This document shows positions 1 to 6,739 of a DNA stretch of 14,479 bases, in pieces. The position numbers were made by a program, and so were the translations under genes. The notes under the pieces were generated by a model. The model worked only from the letters and a program-made list of their open reading frames with translations, was not told where the DNA came from and did not search any database. Source of the DNA: Treponema sp. (GTDB taxonomy: Bacteria; Spirochaetota; Spirochaetia; Treponematales; Treponemataceae); the NCBI GenBank assembly GCA_017613485.1, contig JAGADS010000058.1:1-14479 (forward strand), written 5' to 3'. Within the stretch, counting starts at the first letter, position 1, and every line of letters starts with the position of its first letter.

Positions 1-698
1 ACGGGAACTATCCCTTTCTCCTGCATGTATTCTATTTCCTCAGGTGCAATGCCGCCCTCTGCTCCGACAAACAACGCAGACCTGTTTTTTTCCGCCATGC
101 CTTCAATTGCAAGCCCAAGATTTTTTGTTCCCTTGGTCTGCTCATAAAGCACGATACCGTCCAGGTTTTCTTCATGCATCATGTCAACGGCATCCTCAAG
201 ATTAACACAGGACAGAACTTTTGTCTGTATGGCAGAACCGCTCTGTTCCCTTGCCTCACTTACGATTCTTGCCCACCGGTCATCTTTCCCGCCTGTTTTT
301 TTTCTGGCAGATTCAAGTGCACCGCCCTGACAGAATTTTCCTTCCACCGGCACAATGTATGACACACCGCACTCTGTTGCCTGCCGGATAATCAAGTCCA
401 TCTTTGGAGGTTTAGCCACAAACTGAAAGAGCCAGATCTCCGGTAGCTGAACCGTATTCTTTTCCCCATTGGAATCATCAGATACAGAATTTCCCGCCAC
501 CTGCAGAAGAACCGTTTTCTTTGAGCCGTCTACGTTGGCAACTGTCATAGGCTGCAGGACTCCGCTTTGTGGAAGCCTTGCATAAATCATATCGCCCGGT
601 TTTACACGCAGAACTTCCGCAAGGTGATGTGCCTTTTTCCCCTGAACAAGAATGCATCCGTCACTGTCAGGCTCAACCTCCGAAAGAAACTGCCTCAT
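1..698 (-). CDS. rsmE: 16S rRNA (uracil-1498-N3)-methyltransferase RsmE, 3' end outside the window
   Basis: This enzyme transfers a methyl group from S-adenosylmethionine to N3 of U1498 in 16S rRNA, in the cytoplasm. About 232 codons are visible, close to the whole protein (family length about 240-250). Landmarks in order: an N-terminal PUA-like part with KKAHHLAEVLRVKPGD; the SPOUT methyltransferase part with LFQFVAKPPKMDLIIRQ and TECGVSYIVPVEG; SEAREQSGSA; and the knot loop FVGAEGG, where most family members have GPEGG. The Pro-to-Ala change is mild, and I do not read it as inactivation. The ATG lies 3 nt after the stop of the ctp gene. The only ribosome-binding candidate (GCGGAAAA) lies within the ctp 3' end, so the two genes are probably cotranscribed and translationally coupled. 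The frame stays open to base 1. Identification rests on motif recognition. Confidence 0.9.
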   Translation of the reverse strand, partial: MRQFLSEVEPDSDGCILVQGKKAHHLAEVLRVKPGDMIYARLPQSGVLQPMTVANVDGSKKTVLLQVAGNSVSDDSNGEKNTVQLPEIWLFQFVAKPPKMDLIIRQATECGVSYIVPVEGKFCQGGALESARKKTGGKDDRWARIVSEAREQSGSAIQTKVLSCVNLEDAVDMMHEENLDGIVLYEQTKGTKNLGLAIEGMAEKNRSALFVGAEGGIAPEEIEYMQEKGIVP

Positions 699-701
699 AG
701 A

Positions 702-2192
702 TTATTTTCCGCTTTCCTTTGTGTTCTTTTCTTTTTCTGCCTCTGCCTCAAGCTCCTTTAATGTCTTTGTTCCAGACATCAGTTTTTTAAAGTCCTCTTC
801 CTTAAAAATCCTGAGAGCCTCGTTCAACTGAATGTCATAGTCAAGATCATAAAGTCTGGCAGGCTGTGTCCTGTCGTATTCATTGCGGATAAGCTTTCGG
901 ATTACACGCTTGTCAAACGGATATGTTTTATAGAGTTCCTCCGCATAGGCTGCAATATCGCTCTCTGTCATGTTCGGGTGATTCTCTACATAAGGAGCTA
1001 TGACATCTGCCTTCAACAGTTCTGCATAGGCTTTTTCCTCGTCCTCGGTAAACTCATCATAAGAGACTTTTTTATCCGGCTGAATTCCAACCTTGTCGAT
1101 GTTTGTGTCGCTCGGAGAATAATAGCGTGCAACTGTAATCTTGAAACCGTCCTGGCTTATCAGGTTGCTTGGGATCTGAACGCTTCCCTTGCCGTAGGAT
1201 TTTTCTCCAACAAGGTATGCCTTCTTTGTATCCTTTAATGCACCGCTAAGAATCTCGGAGGCTGATGCTGTTGCACCGTTAATCAGGACTATGGTCGGAA
1301 TGTTGTTGACTGTGGTCTTGCTCTTTTTGCCGAAGTAAACTGCATTCTCATACGAAAGCCTGCTCTTGGTGGAAACGATGACTCCCTTGTCGATGAATTT
1401 GTCTGCAATCTCAACTGCCGCTGTCAGAAGACCGCCACCGTTATTCCGCAAGTCTATGATAAGGGATTTGTATCCTGACTTTGTAAAGCTGTCTATGGCC
1501 TCCTGGAAACGGACTGCCGTTGTGCTTGAGAATTCAGTTATCCTTACGTAGCCTGTTGTTCCAATCATGCCGTATTTTACCGTTGGGTTTTCGATTATCG
1601 CACGGACAAGCTCCACCTCGAATTCCATTGTTTTTCCACGGCGGATCTTTACCTTTACCTTGGTTCCAACAGTTCCCCTAAGTCGATCCAGGACTTCATT
1701 CATGGTTATAGAGGCTGTATCAACTCCGTCAATCTCTACGATAAGGTCTCCCGCACGGATGCCTGCCATTGCACCCGGTGAATTGTCTATGGGCTGGGAA
1801 ACCTCTACATAAGCAGGTTTTTCCGGTGTGTTTTCCGTCGGCTTTGTGATAGACAGGCCTACACCTCCAAACGAGCCCTGCGTTGTATCCTGAAGGCTTC
1901 TCCATTCATCCTTGGGCATATAGACTGAATAGGGGTCATCAAGTGCCTGAAGCATTCCCTTTATCGCACCCTGATACAGAATCTCAGGATCTACTTCCTC
2001 GACATAATTATCCTGAATGTAATAGAACAGGGAATTGATTATGTCGGAATAAAGCTTTTCCTTTTCTGCATTCGGGCGGGCGGTTGCAGCCGGTGACTGT
2101 GCAAAGCATTGTGACGTTGCAATGGTCAAAAGGAAAACCAAAACCTCAGAGACTATAGTGTGTTTTATTGACTTTGTGAAAATTTTATTCAT
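702..2192 (-). CDS. ctp: Carboxy-terminal processing protease (S41A), exported, PDZ-containing
   Basis: This is a periplasmic serine protease of the CtpA/Prc type that trims C-termini of envelope proteins. The 496 residues run as follows: an N-terminal signal or anchor (hydrophobic about 13-31, possible cleavage after CFA at 31); a helical segment with the family-typical YVEEVDPEILYQGAIKGML; a PDZ domain at about 105-195 (GSFGGVGLSI, SPGAMAGIRAGDLIVEIDG); then the protease core. The catalytic pair is readable as Ser310 in NGATASASEI and Lys335 in SYGKGSVQ. Their spacing of 25 residues is the same as in the known Ser-Lys dyads of this family. A lysine- and glutamate-rich tail ends the protein. 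The start is fixed by a promoter whose -10 ends 6 nt upstream of the ATG; there is no Shine-Dalgarno. rsmE follows after 3 nt. The physiological substrate is unknown. Confidence 0.93.
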   Translation of the reverse strand: MNKIFTKSIKHTIVSEVLVFLLTIATSQCFAQSPAATARPNAEKEKLYSDIINSLFYYIQDNYVEEVDPEILYQGAIKGMLQALDDPYSVYMPKDEWRSLQDTTQGSFGGVGLSITKPTENTPEKPAYVEVSQPIDNSPGAMAGIRAGDLIVEIDGVDTASITMNEVLDRLRGTVGTKVKVKIRRGKTMEFEVELVRAIIENPTVKYGMIGTTGYVRITEFSSTTAVRFQEAIDSFTKSGYKSLIIDLRNNGGGLLTAAVEIADKFIDKGVIVSTKSRLSYENAVYFGKKSKTTVNNIPTIVLINGATASASEILSGALKDTKKAYLVGEKSYGKGSVQIPSNLISQDGFKITVARYYSPSDTNIDKVGIQPDKKVSYDEFTEDEEKAYAELLKADVIAPYVENHPNMTESDIAAYAEELYKTYPFDKRVIRKLIRNEYDRTQPARLYDLDYDIQLNEALRIFKEEDFKKLMSGTKTLKELEAEAEKEKNTKESGK

Positions 2193-2198
2193 TCTTTT

Positions 2199-2227
2199 AT
2201 TTTACGTTGTTTTTTATCTCTATGCAA
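2199..2227 (-). promoter_or_regulatory. Promoter of ctp-rsmE, predicted leaderless
   Basis: On the minus strand, TTGCAT (2227-2222) is followed after 17 bp by TAAAAT (2204-2199), which matches the -10 consensus at 5 of 6 bases. Only 6 nt separate the hexamer from the ATG at 2192, so transcription should start at or within a base of the start codon. The -35 overlaps the position expected for the opposing ParA-gene promoter. Confidence 0.6.
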
Positions 2228-2249
2228 GGGTTGATTTTCGTTGTATAAT
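2221..2249 (+). promoter_or_regulatory. Promoter of the ParA-like gene and lgt, predicted leaderless
   Basis: A perfect TATAAT lies at 2244-2249, and the ATG at 2257 follows after 7 nt with no Shine-Dalgarno in front. The -35 at 17 bp spacing (TATGCA, 2221-2226) is poor, so the -10 carries the call. It lies back to back with the ctp promoter in a 64-bp intergenic region. Confidence 0.55.
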
Positions 2250-2256
2250 AAAAAAC

Positions 2257-3402
2257 ATGCAGATTATACCAATTGCAAGCGGAAAAGGTGGCGTAGGAAA
2301 AAGTCTTCTCAGCGCAAACCTTGCAATCGCTTTAGGACAGGCAGGAAAGAAAGTTCTTCTTGCGGATTTAGATTTAGGTGCCTCAAATTTACATCTGGTC
2401 ATCGGTCAGACTGCTCCAAAAACCGGTATTGGCACGTATTTAACCGGTCAGACGCCATTTCAGGACACAATCCAGCCCACGGATTACGAGAATGTATGGT
2501 TCATAGCCGGAGACTCAGAGATACCTGGCTTAACTTCTTTACGTGCAAGCAAAAAAAACGAGCTTATACGTCAGTTTCTTGCCCAGGACTTCGACTATCT
2601 GATTCTTGACCTTGGTGCAGGCTCTCATCTTACAATCCTGGACATGTTCCTGCTTTCTCCGCAGGGAATCATCGTAAGCGCCCCGACTGTCACGGCAACG
2701 CTCAACGGATACCTGTTCCTCAAGAACCTTGTGTTCCGCATGATGTACAACACCTTCAGGAACGGCACACCGGCACACAGCTATCTTGAGACACTCAAAA
2801 AGGACTCCGCATCATTGCAGAGGCTTTATATTCCAAGGCTTGTGGATGCCCTTGAGAAAGTTGACCCTGAGAACACAAAGCTTTTCCGCTCCAGAATGAC
2901 GGAATTCCACCCGCGTCTGGTTCTCAACATGATAGACGACCCCAAGGACGCTGACAGGGCAAACAAAATCCGCCGCTCATGCCAGGAATTCCTTGGGCTT
3001 AATCTTGAGCATCTTGGTGTAATGTACCGCGATACACTGCAGGATAAGGCTCTTGCCTCAAGGCTCCCGATAATCATTTACAAGCCTCAGGCCCTTGTTT
3101 CCCAGGGAATCTACCGCATAGCCGAGAAAATACTTCATTCCGAGACAATCACCTTTGACAAGGACTATGATATAACTCAGGCAAGCGATACTTCATTCCA
3201 GATTGCATCAGAGGAAGCAGGGGAAGACTTCAGTCAGAAAATGGCCTATGTTCAGGAACTCATGGGAAGCGGAACCTTTACCACAGGGGAACTTGCAGAG
3301 ACAATCAAGCAGCAGCAGTACGAGATTACCCAGCTTAAAACCGAGAATCTTTTCCTAAAGAAGAAACTGGTGGAAGCCGCAAGACAGGGTTTCAAAATCT
3401 GA
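2257..3402 (+). CDS. MinD/ParA-like ATPase with C-terminal coiled coil
   Basis: This is a deviant-Walker P-loop ATPase of the MinD/ParA/FlhG class; such proteins use ATP-dependent dimerisation to position cell structures. The chosen 381-residue form starts MQIIPIASGKGG. Walker A is SGKGGVGKS (8-16), Walker A' is LADLDLGASNLH (35-46), and the switch region is YLILDLGAGSH (114-124). The middle part, about 165-220, is longer than in MinD. The last 40 residues (about 345-375) form a heptad-like coiled coil and not the amphipathic membrane helix of MinD. The open frame extends 45 codons upstream, but that part overlaps ctp and its promoter, and a TATAAT sits 7 nt before this ATG, so the shorter start is preferred. 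lgt follows 26 nt downstream. No ParB, MinC/E or FlhF partner is nearby, so the cargo is unknown. Confidence 0.85.
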   Translation: MQIIPIASGKGGVGKSLLSANLAIALGQAGKKVLLADLDLGASNLHLVIGQTAPKTGIGTYLTGQTPFQDTIQPTDYENVWFIAGDSEIPGLTSLRASKKNELIRQFLAQDFDYLILDLGAGSHLTILDMFLLSPQGIIVSAPTVTATLNGYLFLKNLVFRMMYNTFRNGTPAHSYLETLKKDSASLQRLYIPRLVDALEKVDPENTKLFRSRMTEFHPRLVLNMIDDPKDADRANKIRRSCQEFLGLNLEHLGVMYRDTLQDKALASRLPIIIYKPQALVSQGIYRIAEKILHSETITFDKDYDITQASDTSFQIASEEAGEDFSQKMAYVQELMGSGTFTTGELAETIKQQQYEITQLKTENLFLKKKLVEAARQGFKI

Positions 3403-3415
3403 TTTATAAAAAAAA

Positions 3416-3420
3416 GAAGG
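3416..3420 (+). promoter_or_regulatory. Ribosome binding site of lgt
   Basis: GAAGG lies 8 nt before the ATG at 3429. It supports this start and contrasts with the ParA-like gene upstream, which has none. Confidence 0.7.
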
Positions 3421-3428
3421 TATAAAAA

Positions 3429-4421
3429 ATGAACGGTTTACTTTACATTGAATATCCCAAATGGATTCACCCGGAGCTTTTTCCTGGCGTTCCTGTTCTG
3501 GGACTGATACGCTGGTATGGGCTTATGTATATCTTTGCATTTGCCACAGCCTTTTTGCTTCTTAAAAAGCAGCGTAAAAACGGAGATCTTGATACTGCGG
3601 AGATAAAAACCTCTGAGGACGATATTTTCAGCTTTATTGCATGGGGAATCGTCGGCCTTATCCTCGGTGCAAGGATTTTCTCTACACTGGTTTACGACAC
3701 AAGCGGAGTCTATTGGAAAAAACCATGGCTTATCTTCTGGCCTTTTGATCCTAACACCAAGCAGTTTACGGGGCTTGCAGGCATGAGCTATCACGGTGGC
3801 TTTATCGGAGGCCTTATTGCAATGCTCATCTGGTGCCGTGTCCACAAGAGACCTACCTGGAAATGGATAGATGCCATGTGTGCCGCAATTCCGCTGGGAT
3901 TCACGTTCGGACGCATCGGTAATTTTATGAACGGTGAGCTTTACGGACGCATTACAACGATGCCATGGGGCATGATTTTCCCGAATTCAGAGAGATTTTC
4001 CTCAAGCCTTGACTGGGTTCAGGAGATAATGACCAAGGTCGGCATGAGTGTTTCCGGGGCAGAACCGCTTGTCTATCTTCCACGCCATCCAAGCCAGCTT
4101 TACGAGGCATTTTTTGAAGGCATTGTCCTGTGGGTCATACTCTGGAACCTGCGCAAAAAGAAGCCTTTCGACGGTTTCATTGCATCGTGCTATACAATCG
4201 GTTACGGTCTTTTCCGCTTTGTAATTGAATATTTCCGTGAACCTGATGCGGATTTGGGCTTTAGGATTTCTGCGGGCAAAGGAGATCAGATTGCACTAAA
4301 CACATCCCTGCTGAATATAAGCACAGGTCAGATTTTCTGCTTTATCATGGTGGTCGGAGGCCTTTTCCTTATGCTGCTGACCTGGAGATTAAGCAAGAAA
4401 AACAAGAAAAGCAAAGACTAG
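3429..4421 (+). CDS. lgt: Prolipoprotein diacylglyceryl transferase Lgt
   Basis: Lgt attaches diacylglycerol from phosphatidylglycerol to the lipobox cysteine of prelipoproteins, the first step of bacterial lipoprotein maturation, in the inner membrane. The 330-residue polytopic protein has the expected signatures in order: GLIRWYGLMYIFAF (25-38), GMSYHGGFIGG (118-128) with the conserved His122, and the family motif GRIGNFMNGELYGR (161-174). These are followed by PRHPSQLYEAFFEG and FRFVIEYFREPD, which carries another conserved arginine region. It is longer than the roughly 290-residue E. coli enzyme because of an insertion near 85-115 and a lysine-rich tail. It is the second gene after the ParA-like ATPase (26-nt gap, own GAAGG site). 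Its end converges on the AAA ATPase gene with 10 nt between stops. The lipoprotein transglycosylase at 9025 is a likely substrate. Confidence 0.95.
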   Translation: MNGLLYIEYPKWIHPELFPGVPVLGLIRWYGLMYIFAFATAFLLLKKQRKNGDLDTAEIKTSEDDIFSFIAWGIVGLILGARIFSTLVYDTSGVYWKKPWLIFWPFDPNTKQFTGLAGMSYHGGFIGGLIAMLIWCRVHKRPTWKWIDAMCAAIPLGFTFGRIGNFMNGELYGRITTMPWGMIFPNSERFSSSLDWVQEIMTKVGMSVSGAEPLVYLPRHPSQLYEAFFEGIVLWVILWNLRKKKPFDGFIASCYTIGYGLFRFVIEYFREPDADLGFRISAGKGDQIALNTSLLNISTGQIFCFIMVVGGLFLMLLTWRLSKKNKKSKD

Positions 4422-4431
4422 TTCCTGTTCC

Positions 4432-5658
4432 CTACCAGCTCATCGCAAGCAGCCACAGGGGAATTGATTTTCCGGCCGGGTAATCGCTGTTATCACGTAT
4501 AACCCGGTCTGATTTTTTTAAAACCTTGTCACGTCCCCCGAGGTCAATTTTCATGCTTGGAGATGTGCCAAAGTCCATTCCCCCGATATTCTTGGAGACA
4601 ACAAAGTCACCGTCAGTTTCATTCCTGCATGCAAACACACTGTATCCTGATTCCTGCAGAAGAACAGTCACGAATGCCTCCCGCATGTTACCTGCATTTC
4701 CACGCAATACTGAATAAAGGCATGGATCTGCAAAAAACATTTTCGCACCAGCGCTCTTTGCCTTTGTGTCATTCTGAAAGCGGATTATCCGTAATGCACC
4801 GACAGCCTCCATTACTTCCAGGAGCTGATACAGCTTGTCTGCGCTCACATTCCAGTCGGCACACAAGGAACGCACCTGTAATCTTGGAATTGAGGCCATT
4901 GCAAGAGTTCCCACAACAGCGGTCATCAGGCGGATATTGTCATCGGTTATCTGCGGAACAAAAAACGGCACGTCGGAATTGATTGTTTTCTCCAGAACGG
5001 CAAGACTTCGTTTTTCGTAATCACCCTCTGTATAAAACGGACGTGTTCCATGTTTCTTATACATCTCAAAATACTGAAGAAGCTCTGCATCCGGCTTAAC
5101 AGGCAGGGAAGCTGAATCCTTTATTTCGAAAGGATCTATTGCACTGTAGGTTTTACCGGTCTCTATAAATAAAAACTCACGGAAAGACATGACAGGCATG
5201 TGGACAAAAACATAGCGGCGGGAAACATCTGCTGTTCCTCTTCTAAGAATAAGTGCAGAGGAATCACTTGCCCAGACATAACGGTCAGGAAAATCATCAT
5301 AAAGGGATTTTAAGCATGCACTCCAGTTACGGGCAAAATGCACCTCGTCGATGATTACGCCCTCATATCCCTGCATGAAAGCGGCGGAGACAACATCATA
5401 TAGATTAAGCGCACTCATCCGGGGAGTGTCAGCTGAAAAATACAGCATTTTCTTCCCGCTCTGCCTTGCCTGATATAAAAGGAAAGTTGACTTACCGGTA
5501 CCACGCAATCCTTCCAGAATCATGTTCTTGGGCAGTTTTTTTCTTGAGGTATATTCAGTTGTCCAAAGGCGGATTCGCTGAGGCATGGCGGAAATTTTTC
5601 TTTCCATCACGGCCTCAAAATCCTCAATCGCCTCTTTAAGATCCTGTGAAATCATCAT
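4432..5658 (-). CDS. AAA ATPase, DUF4143/COG1373-like
   Basis: This is a 408-residue ATPase of the large, poorly understood DUF4143 family. An AAA core carries Walker A GLRGTGKST (50-58, Lys56) and Walker B GVIIDEVHF (100-108). A sensor-like stretch WASDSSALILRRG (129-141) and the family-typical VMSFREFL (156-163) follow. Next come a winged-helix-like segment (about 265-300) and a C-terminal part. In relatives that C-terminal part resembles a PD-(D/E)XK nuclease fold (DFVV...IEVK). Here only GDFVV and MKIDLGGRDK remain, so a catalytic site looks degenerate. Two ATG codons stand in tandem (5658, 5655). The promoter -10 ends 6 nt before the first, which suggests a leaderless mRNA. It is a single-gene unit between two plus-strand operons. 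The biological role of the family is not established; some members are carried on mobile or accessory DNA. Confidence 0.75.
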   Translation of the reverse strand: MMISQDLKEAIEDFEAVMERKISAMPQRIRLWTTEYTSRKKLPKNMILEGLRGTGKSTFLLYQARQSGKKMLYFSADTPRMSALNLYDVVSAAFMQGYEGVIIDEVHFARNWSACLKSLYDDFPDRYVWASDSSALILRRGTADVSRRYVFVHMPVMSFREFLFIETGKTYSAIDPFEIKDSASLPVKPDAELLQYFEMYKKHGTRPFYTEGDYEKRSLAVLEKTINSDVPFFVPQITDDNIRLMTAVVGTLAMASIPRLQVRSLCADWNVSADKLYQLLEVMEAVGALRIIRFQNDTKAKSAGAKMFFADPCLYSVLRGNAGNMREAFVTVLLQESGYSVFACRNETDGDFVVSKNIGGMDFGTSPSMKIDLGGRDKVLKKSDRVIRDNSDYPAGKSIPLWLLAMSW

Positions 5659-5664
5659 ATTTTT

Positions 5665-5693
5665 ATAATAATCCCGGAATATTCTTTTGTCAA
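5665..5693 (-). promoter_or_regulatory. Promoter of the AAA ATPase gene, predicted leaderless
   Basis: This is the best-matching promoter in the window. On the minus strand a perfect TTGACA (5693-5688), a 17-bp spacer and TATTAT (5670-5665; 5 of 6) are followed by 6 nt and the ATG at 5658. No Shine-Dalgarno is present. Confidence 0.75.
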
Positions 5694-5775
5694 GAACATT
5701 TATACTGTTTTTGTTCCTGTAAAACGAACAATTTCTGTTTTTTATTATTATGCTTTCACACTGTGATGAACGGAC

Positions 5776-5804
5776 TTTATTTTTCCGATTTTATGATGTA
5801 TAAT
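5776..5804 (+). promoter_or_regulatory. Promoter of the envelope cluster
   Basis: A perfect TATAAT at 5799-5804 is preceded by TG. The -35 at 17 bp (TTTATT, 5776-5781) is weak. Transcription would start near 5811, giving a leader of about 26 nt that contains GGAGG. In the rest of the 178-bp divergent spacer (5659-5836) I see the AAA promoter and a 6-bp inverted repeat (5711-5716 with 5726-5731) of unknown meaning. Confidence 0.5.
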
Positions 5805-5826
5805 AGAATAACTGTTTTATACGCAT

Positions 5827-5831
5827 GGAGG
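5827..5831 (+). promoter_or_regulatory. Ribosome binding site deciding the start at 5837
   Basis: GGAGG lies 5 nt before the ATG at 5837. An in-frame ATG at 5825 overlaps it and would leave that upstream start without a binding site, so 5837 is the supported start. Confidence 0.8.
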
Positions 5832-5836
5832 ATTTT

Positions 5837-6685
5837 ATGAAGAAACTATTGATTGCCGCTCTGCTGGTCGTTTTTGGCAGTTTGACATTTGCCCTGGACA
5901 CAGATTTTGTTCCCTCTGGCTCGCTTTCTAAATATTCACGCACAGATTACACCATCGTAAGCAAATTCGGCACCACATACCGTTCAGCATCTGTAAAATT
6001 GGTTCACAGTTTTGATTCTCAGGGACGTGAGACAGAATGTCTTGGATACAATGCCAAGGATGTTCTTGTTGATAAAATCACATACAGTTACAATACGGCA
6101 GGAAAACTCGAGGGTTCAGTTTTTACCAATGCAGAAGGAAAGAAAATATGGCGTACTGCAGTTGAATATGATTCAAACGGACGCGTAAGCTCAGAATCAG
6201 AATTTGACGGAAGCGATAAATTAGTCGGAAAAACCATTTACGAATACAACGATAAGGACGTTACCAAGGGAAAAGATGTTAAGACAACAGAATCTTATTA
6301 CGATGGTGACGGAAAACTCCTGACTCGCACTATCTCAACGCTCGATAAACAGGGAAAAGTCACGGAAGCATGCCGCTATTTTGGAGACGGAAACCTGGAT
6401 CAAAAGGAAGTTTACACATATCAGGACGGCAAGTTAACCCAGATTGAATATATCGAGAGTGACAATAAAACCCGTACACGCCATGTCTATCGCTACGACA
6501 CCAAGGGATTCTTGTCAGAAATACAGGTTTACAACTCAAACAATGTCCTGTATGAGAGGAAAATCTATAAGCCCGACACCCACGGAAATCCGACAACAAT
6601 AAGCATATATGCCGTTTCTGAAAAATTCGGTGGAACTGTATCTGAATTACAGACTCAGTCAGGATTCACATACACATACCGCTAG
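5837..6685 (+). CDS. Exported beta-repeat protein (YD/RHS-like 26-residue repeats)
   Basis: The 282-residue product has an evident signal peptide (MKKLLIAALLVVFGSLTFA, cleavage after about residue 19) and is probably periplasmic or surface-located. The mature part is built of about eight loosely conserved units of roughly 26 residues. The pattern is aromatic-x-Tyr-Asp-x-x-Gly-(Lys/Arg)-hydrophobic, then a second Asn/Asp-Gly turn, ending in Lys or Arg. Examples are VEYDSNGRVSSES, YYDGDGKLLTR, YTYQDGKLTQIEY and YRYDTKGFLSEIQVY. Such units resemble RHS/YD and MORN-like beta-hairpin repeats, but I cannot assign a named family. There are no cysteines forming a lipobox. It is the first gene of the envelope cluster, 54 nt before the LysM gene. 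A sugar- or glycan-binding solenoid is a guess; no catalytic motif is visible. Confidence 0.75.
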   Translation: MKKLLIAALLVVFGSLTFALDTDFVPSGSLSKYSRTDYTIVSKFGTTYRSASVKLVHSFDSQGRETECLGYNAKDVLVDKITYSYNTAGKLEGSVFTNAEGKKIWRTAVEYDSNGRVSSESEFDGSDKLVGKTIYEYNDKDVTKGKDVKTTESYYDGDGKLLTRTISTLDKQGKVTEACRYFGDGNLDQKEVYTYQDGKLTQIEYIESDNKTRTRHVYRYDTKGFLSEIQVYNSNNVLYERKIYKPDTHGNPTTISIYAVSEKFGGTVSELQTQSGFTYTYR

Positions 6686-6713
6686 AGTTTCATATTCAGG
6701 TTAAACTTTTTTT
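6686..6713 (+). terminator. Weak possible terminator or attenuator between the repeat-protein and LysM genes
   Basis: AGTTT (6686-6690) can pair with AAACT (6703-6707) across a 12-nt loop, and a run of seven T ends at 6713. A 5-bp AT-rich stem is too weak for full termination, so read-through into the LysM gene is expected. A poor -10-like TATAAG (6720-6725) follows it. Confidence 0.25.
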
Positions 6714-6739
6714 CTCCGATATAAGAAAATGAGGTAAAT

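Noticed and set aside
174..761. Plus-strand open frames opposite rsmE and ctp
   Set aside because: They are short, compositionally odd and antisense to well-supported genes.
2231..2236. TTGATT as the -35 of the ParA-like gene
   Set aside because: It lies only 7 bp from the -10, far too close.
2122..2256. Upstream extension of the ParA-like gene
   Set aside because: It overlaps ctp coding sequence and the promoter region, and the extra residues do not resemble the family. The family-typical start is at 2257.
5711..5731. Inverted repeat TTGTTC/GAACAA followed by T-rich sequence as a terminator
   Set aside because: No gene ends upstream of it on the plus strand. It may be an operator, but one 6-bp repeat is not enough to claim it.
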